Assembly: GCA_029265795.1 (NCBI GenBank)
Contig: JAJUGV010000019.1
Location: 1 to 38,744, forward strand
Direction: 5' to 3'
Length of the DNA: 38,744 nt
Source: Alcaligenaceae bacterium
GTDB taxonomy: Bacteria > Pseudomonadota > Gammaproteobacteria > Burkholderiales > Burkholderiaceae_B
The notes beneath the pieces were generated by a model. It was not told the DNA's origin. It made no database searches and worked only from the letters and a program-made list of their open reading frames with translations. Made by a program: the position numbers and the translations under genes. Shown here one piece after another: positions 35,889 to 38,744 of this stretch; within the stretch, counting starts at the first letter, position 1; every line of letters begins with the position of its first letter.

Positions 35889-37787
35889 ATGAGCAATATC
35901 CGCCTCGAACAAATTGAATCGCCTGCCGATCTGCGTCGTCTCGACCGGCGTGAGCTCAAGGAGCTGGCCGATCAACTGCGGCAGTTCGTGCTGGAATCTG
36001 TGTCGCGTACGGGCGGCCACCTATCGTCCAACCTGGGAACGGTCGAGCTCACCATCGCGCTTCACTATATATTCAACACACCCGACGACAGGCTGGTATG
36101 GGATGTCGGCCATCAGTCCTATCCGCACAAAATTCTGACCGGTCGCCGTGAGGCCATGGCGCATCTGCGCCAGGCGGGCGGCATCTCCGGCTTCCCCAAG
36201 CGCAGCGAATCCGAATACGACGCATTTGGTACCGCACATTCGTCAACTTCGATTTCAGCCGTACTCGGGATGGCCGTGGCGTCGCGCAACACAGGGCGCC
36301 GTGAACGCCAGCACATCGCCGTAATTGGTGATGGTGCCATGAGCGCCGGCATGGCGTTTGAAGCTCTCAATAATGCGGGCGTCACGCCGGACGTCAATGT
36401 GCTGGTGGTGCTCAACGACAATGATATGTCGATTTCGCCGCCGGTCGGGGCACTTAATCATTACTTCGCGCGGCTGATGTCGGGGCGTTTTTATGCGGCG
36501 GCCAAGAATGTCGGCAAGGCAGTGCTGCAGCGTGTACCCCCCGTTCTGGAGATCGCCCGCCGCATGGAAGGTCATGCCAAAGGGCTGATGTCGCCGGCGA
36601 CCCTTTTTGAAGAGCTGGGCTTCAACTATGTCGGGCCGATCGACGGCCATGATCTCGACGCGTTGATTCCCACCCTGGAAAATCTGCGCGAGCTGGGTGG
36701 CTTGCAGTTCCTGCACGTCGTTACCAAGAAGGGGCAGGGGTATAAACTGGCGGAAGCCGATCCGGTGCTGTATCACGGGCCGGGTAAATTTGATCCCAGC
36801 GTAGGCATTCAAAAGCCGGCGACGGCACCGCGCAAAACGTTCACGCAGGTGTTCGGTCAGTGGCTTTGCGATATGGCGCAGAGTGACACCCGCCTGTTCG
36901 GAATTACGCCTGCCATGCGTGAAGGCAGCGGCCTCATCGAATTCGAGCGACGCTTTCCGAACCGCTATTTCGATGTCGGCATTGCCGAGCAGCATGCACT
37001 CACCTTTGCCGCAGGGCTTGCCTGTGAAGGGCAAAAACCGGTGGTGGCCATTTACTCCACATTTCTGCAGCGCGCCTACGATCAGCTTATCCATGACGTA
37101 GCACTTCAAGATCTGGATGTCACATTGGCACTAGATCGGGCAGGTATCGTGGGTGCAGACGGCGCGACTCACGCCGGAAACTACGACATCGCCTATCTGC
37201 GTTGCGTACCGAATATGGTGGTGGCCACGCCGTCCGACGAAAACGAAGCCCGCCTTCTGCTGTCTACGTGTTTTCAACATGCAGGGCCTGCAGCCGTACG
37301 GTATCCGCGGGGCGCCGGCCGAGGAGCCGAAGTCGTGGCGGGACTGGAAACCGTTCCACTCGGTAAGGCAGTGGTCCGTCGCGAGGGCCGGGGGCTGGCC
37401 GTCTTGGCGTTTGGGACCTTGCTCACCGCGGCACTCGAAGCGGGCGAAGCGCTTGACGCTACTGTGGTGGATATGCGCTTCGTGAAACCCATCGATGAAG
37501 CCCTGCTGCTAGAGCTGGCGGGGAACCATGAGGCATTCGTCAGCATCGAAGAAGGAGCCGTCATGGGTGGCGCGGGTAGTGCCGTCCAGGAATGCTTCAA
37601 CGCTCATGGGCTCGTCGTGCCGTTGCTGCAGTTAGGTCTGCCCGACCGCTTTATCGATCATGGTGACCAAGCCGCTATCTTGAGCGAGCTGGGTCTGGAT
37701 GCCGACGGTATTGTGTCATCGGTGCGGGCACGGTGGGGGAGCCGATACGGCAGCGACAATGTCGTGCGACTGGCGCGCGAGAATTAA
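35889..37787 (+). CDS. dxs: 1-deoxy-D-xylulose-5-phosphate synthase
   Basis: A thiamine-diphosphate enzyme joining pyruvate and glyceraldehyde-3-phosphate to DXP, the entry step of the MEP isoprenoid pathway and a precursor of thiamine and pyridoxal. The product has 632 residues (E. coli 620). The TPP-binding motif starts at [18 protein letters not shown], the conserved catalytic Glu is E367 in [13 protein letters not shown], and the transketolase C-terminal domain follows. It follows ispA by 75 bases. The gap holds TACAAT (35856-35861), which could be a -10 box, but no matching -35 box is evident. Confidence 0.97.
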   Translation: MSNIRLEQIESPADLRRLDRRELKELADQLRQFVLESVSRTGGHLSSNLGTVELTIALHYIFNTPDDRLVWDVGHQSYPHKILTGRREAMAHLRQAGGISGFPKRSESEYDAFGTAHSSTSISAVLGMAVASRNTGRRERQHIAVIGDGAMSAGMAFEALNNAGVTPDVNVLVVLNDNDMSISPPVGALNHYFARLMSGRFYAAAKNVGKAVLQRVPPVLEIARRMEGHAKGLMSPATLFEELGFNYVGPIDGHDLDALIPTLENLRELGGLQFLHVVTKKGQGYKLAEADPVLYHGPGKFDPSVGIQKPATAPRKTFTQVFGQWLCDMAQSDTRLFGITPAMREGSGLIEFERRFPNRYFDVGIAEQHALTFAAGLACEGQKPVVAIYSTFLQRAYDQLIHDVALQDLDVTLALDRAGIVGADGATHAGNYDIAYLRCVPNMVVATPSDENEARLLLSTCFQHAGPAAVRYPRGAGRGAEVVAGLETVPLGKAVVRREGRGLAVLAFGTLLTAALEAGEALDATVVDMRFVKPIDEALLLELAGNHEAFVSIEEGAVMGGAGSAVQECFNAHGLVVPLLQLGLPDRFIDHGDQAAILSELGLDADGIVSSVRARWGSRYGSDNVVRLAREN

Positions 37788-37833
37788 TAAACCGTGCACA
37801 GCACCAAGTTTGCTTGAGGAATATAGAACCGAA

Positions 37834-38652
37834 ATGAATACCGTCATAGATCCTGTCGCCGTCATGCCCGATGTGCAGAGCAGCGTGGATACGCGTCACA
37901 TTGCCATCCAACGGGTGGGCGTACGCGGAGTCAGGCATCCGATGATTGTGGCTACGGGTGACGACAGCCTGCCTACGGTGGCCGACTGGGAATTGACCGT
38001 CGCATTGCCTGCGCACGAGAAGGGTACGCACATGTCGCGTTTTGTCGCGCTTCTGGAGGCTCATCGGCGCACCCCCATGACCCCGGCTCTCTTCTGCGAC
38101 ATGGCCCAAAAAATGCTTGAACTATTGCAAGCGGAACAGGGTGATATGCGGGCGCGTTTTCCCTATTTCGTCAGCAAGGTTGCGCCGGTTTCCGAAGTCA
38201 GCAGCCTTATGGATTACGAAGTCACTTGGAAATGCGTGGCGCGCCGTGACCCTGTTGAGGGCGAATCGGCCGCTGAGTTCGAGCTGACTGTTTTGGTGCC
38301 CGTCACCAGCCTTTGTCCCTGCTCCAAAGCCATATCGGAATACGGCGCCCATAACCAGCGCTCGCATGTCACGGTAACGGCCGGCTTTACCGATCCCGCC
38401 GAAATCGACGTCGATGCGCTGATTCGTGGGGTGGAAACACAGGCATCGTGCGAACTTTGGGGCCTGCTCAAGCGTAGTGACGAGAAATTCGTGACTGAAC
38501 GCGCTTACGAGAACCCCAAATTTGTGGAAGATTTAGTGCGTGACGTCGCACGCTTCGTGCGGGACCTGCCAGGTGTGGCGCGGTACCGGGTCGAAGCCGA
38601 GAATTTCGAATCCATCCACAACCATTCGGCATACGCGGAAGTCACGGGTTAA
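37834..38652 (+). CDS. folE2: GTP cyclohydrolase FolE2 (type IB)
   Basis: It converts GTP to dihydroneopterin triphosphate, the first step of folate synthesis. The product has 272 residues and belongs to the COG1469/FolE2 family, which can use metals other than zinc, unlike FolE. The conserved Cys-containing block is [17 protein letters not shown] (Cys161 and Cys163), and the N-terminal segment [20 protein letters not shown] is typical. I used ATG 37834; GAGGA is 13 bases upstream, longer than ideal, and the frame is open further upstream into dxs without conserved sequence. A FolE2 is often zinc-regulated by Zur, but I see no clear Zur palindrome in front of it. Confidence 0.94.
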   Translation: MNTVIDPVAVMPDVQSSVDTRHIAIQRVGVRGVRHPMIVATGDDSLPTVADWELTVALPAHEKGTHMSRFVALLEAHRRTPMTPALFCDMAQKMLELLQAEQGDMRARFPYFVSKVAPVSEVSSLMDYEVTWKCVARRDPVEGESAAEFELTVLVPVTSLCPCSKAISEYGAHNQRSHVTVTAGFTDPAEIDVDALIRGVETQASCELWGLLKRSDEKFVTERAYENPKFVEDLVRDVARFVRDLPGVARYRVEAENFESIHNHSAYAEVTG

Positions 38653-38669
38653 GCCCCTTATACACTTCA

Positions 38670-38699
38670 TTGACACCTCTTTCGGCCACCTGTTACCTT
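38670..38699 (+). promoter_or_regulatory. Candidate promoter for next gene
   Basis: A perfect -35 TTGACA (38670-38675) is followed 18 bases later by TACCTT (38694-38699), which carries an extended -10 TG at 38691-38692. It would drive the gene starting at 38734. Confidence 0.4.
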
Positions 38700-38733
38700 C
38701 GAGTTACATATTGTCGTAATCGAAGGAAGGGGA

Positions 38734-38744
38734 ATGGCACCGTA
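38734..38744 (+). CDS. Start of a gene cut by the window end
   Basis: ATG GCA CCG TA is preceded by GAAGGAAGGGGA, a strong purine-rich ribosome site. Only 11 bases are visible, so the product cannot be identified. The site and the promoter-like boxes upstream support a real start. Confidence 0.45.

Overview
The window is a 38.7 kb stretch of ordinary, gene-dense chromosome from a betaproteobacterium, most likely an Alcaligenaceae member (Bordetella/Achromobacter/Pusillimonas-like). Evidence for this is the moderately high G+C, the lpdA-zapE and xseB-ispA-dxs neighbourhoods, a PHB gene set with phaR, and the protein sequences themselves. The genus cannot be fixed by eye. I found no prophage, insertion sequence, CRISPR array, toxin-antitoxin pair or defence island.

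Layout. 1-3.7 kb: the 3' end of lpdA (E3 of 2-oxoacid dehydrogenases), zapE and trpS on the plus strand, closed by a hairpin against tex on the minus strand. 6.3-10.9 kb: a DinG/YoaA-type helicase converging with bamD (stop codons overlap), then rluD and pgeF, divergent from bamD. 11-14.1 kb: the polyhydroxybutyrate genes phaC, phaB and phaR, with a good terminator after phaR. 14.2-16 kb: a COG3146/DUF482 acyltransferase-like gene on the minus strand, a 647-base stretch with no recognisable protein gene, and an initiator tRNA-fMet gene (minus) with its own promoter and terminator. 16.1-25 kb: scpB-rluB, then the translation/transcription operon rimP-nusA-infB-rbfA-truB, preceded by a leader that looks like a transcription attenuator, and running directly into typA. 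27-32 kb: a LOG-family nucleotide hydrolase divergent from polA, a dienelactone-hydrolase-like enzyme, and htpX. 32.3-34.4 kb: an EamA/DMT transporter converging with an orphan Rieske oxygenase alpha subunit. 34.6-38.7 kb: xseB-ispA-dxs (isoprenoid precursors) and folE2 (folate), followed by the first codons of another gene.

How the genes work together. bamD, rluD, rluB, rimP, rbfA, truB, infB, nusA, typA, trpS and tRNA-fMet cover ribosome maturation, initiation and outer-membrane assembly. phaC/phaB/phaR make and regulate PHB storage granules, with the thiolase phaA absent here. dxs supplies DXP for isoprenoids and ispA makes farnesyl diphosphate.

The most notable non-genic signals are: (i) a palindromic repeat with core GGGGTCAGACCCC, present once in frame inside tex and twice as a head-to-head hairpin between typA and the LOG gene; (ii) a second short inverted repeat upstream of htpX; (iii) the mutually exclusive RNA structures in front of rimP; and (iv) divergent LOG and polA start codons that share two bases. 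The trpS product also carries a C-terminal extension resembling DUF1508/YegP. I do not see a clearly new multi-gene system.
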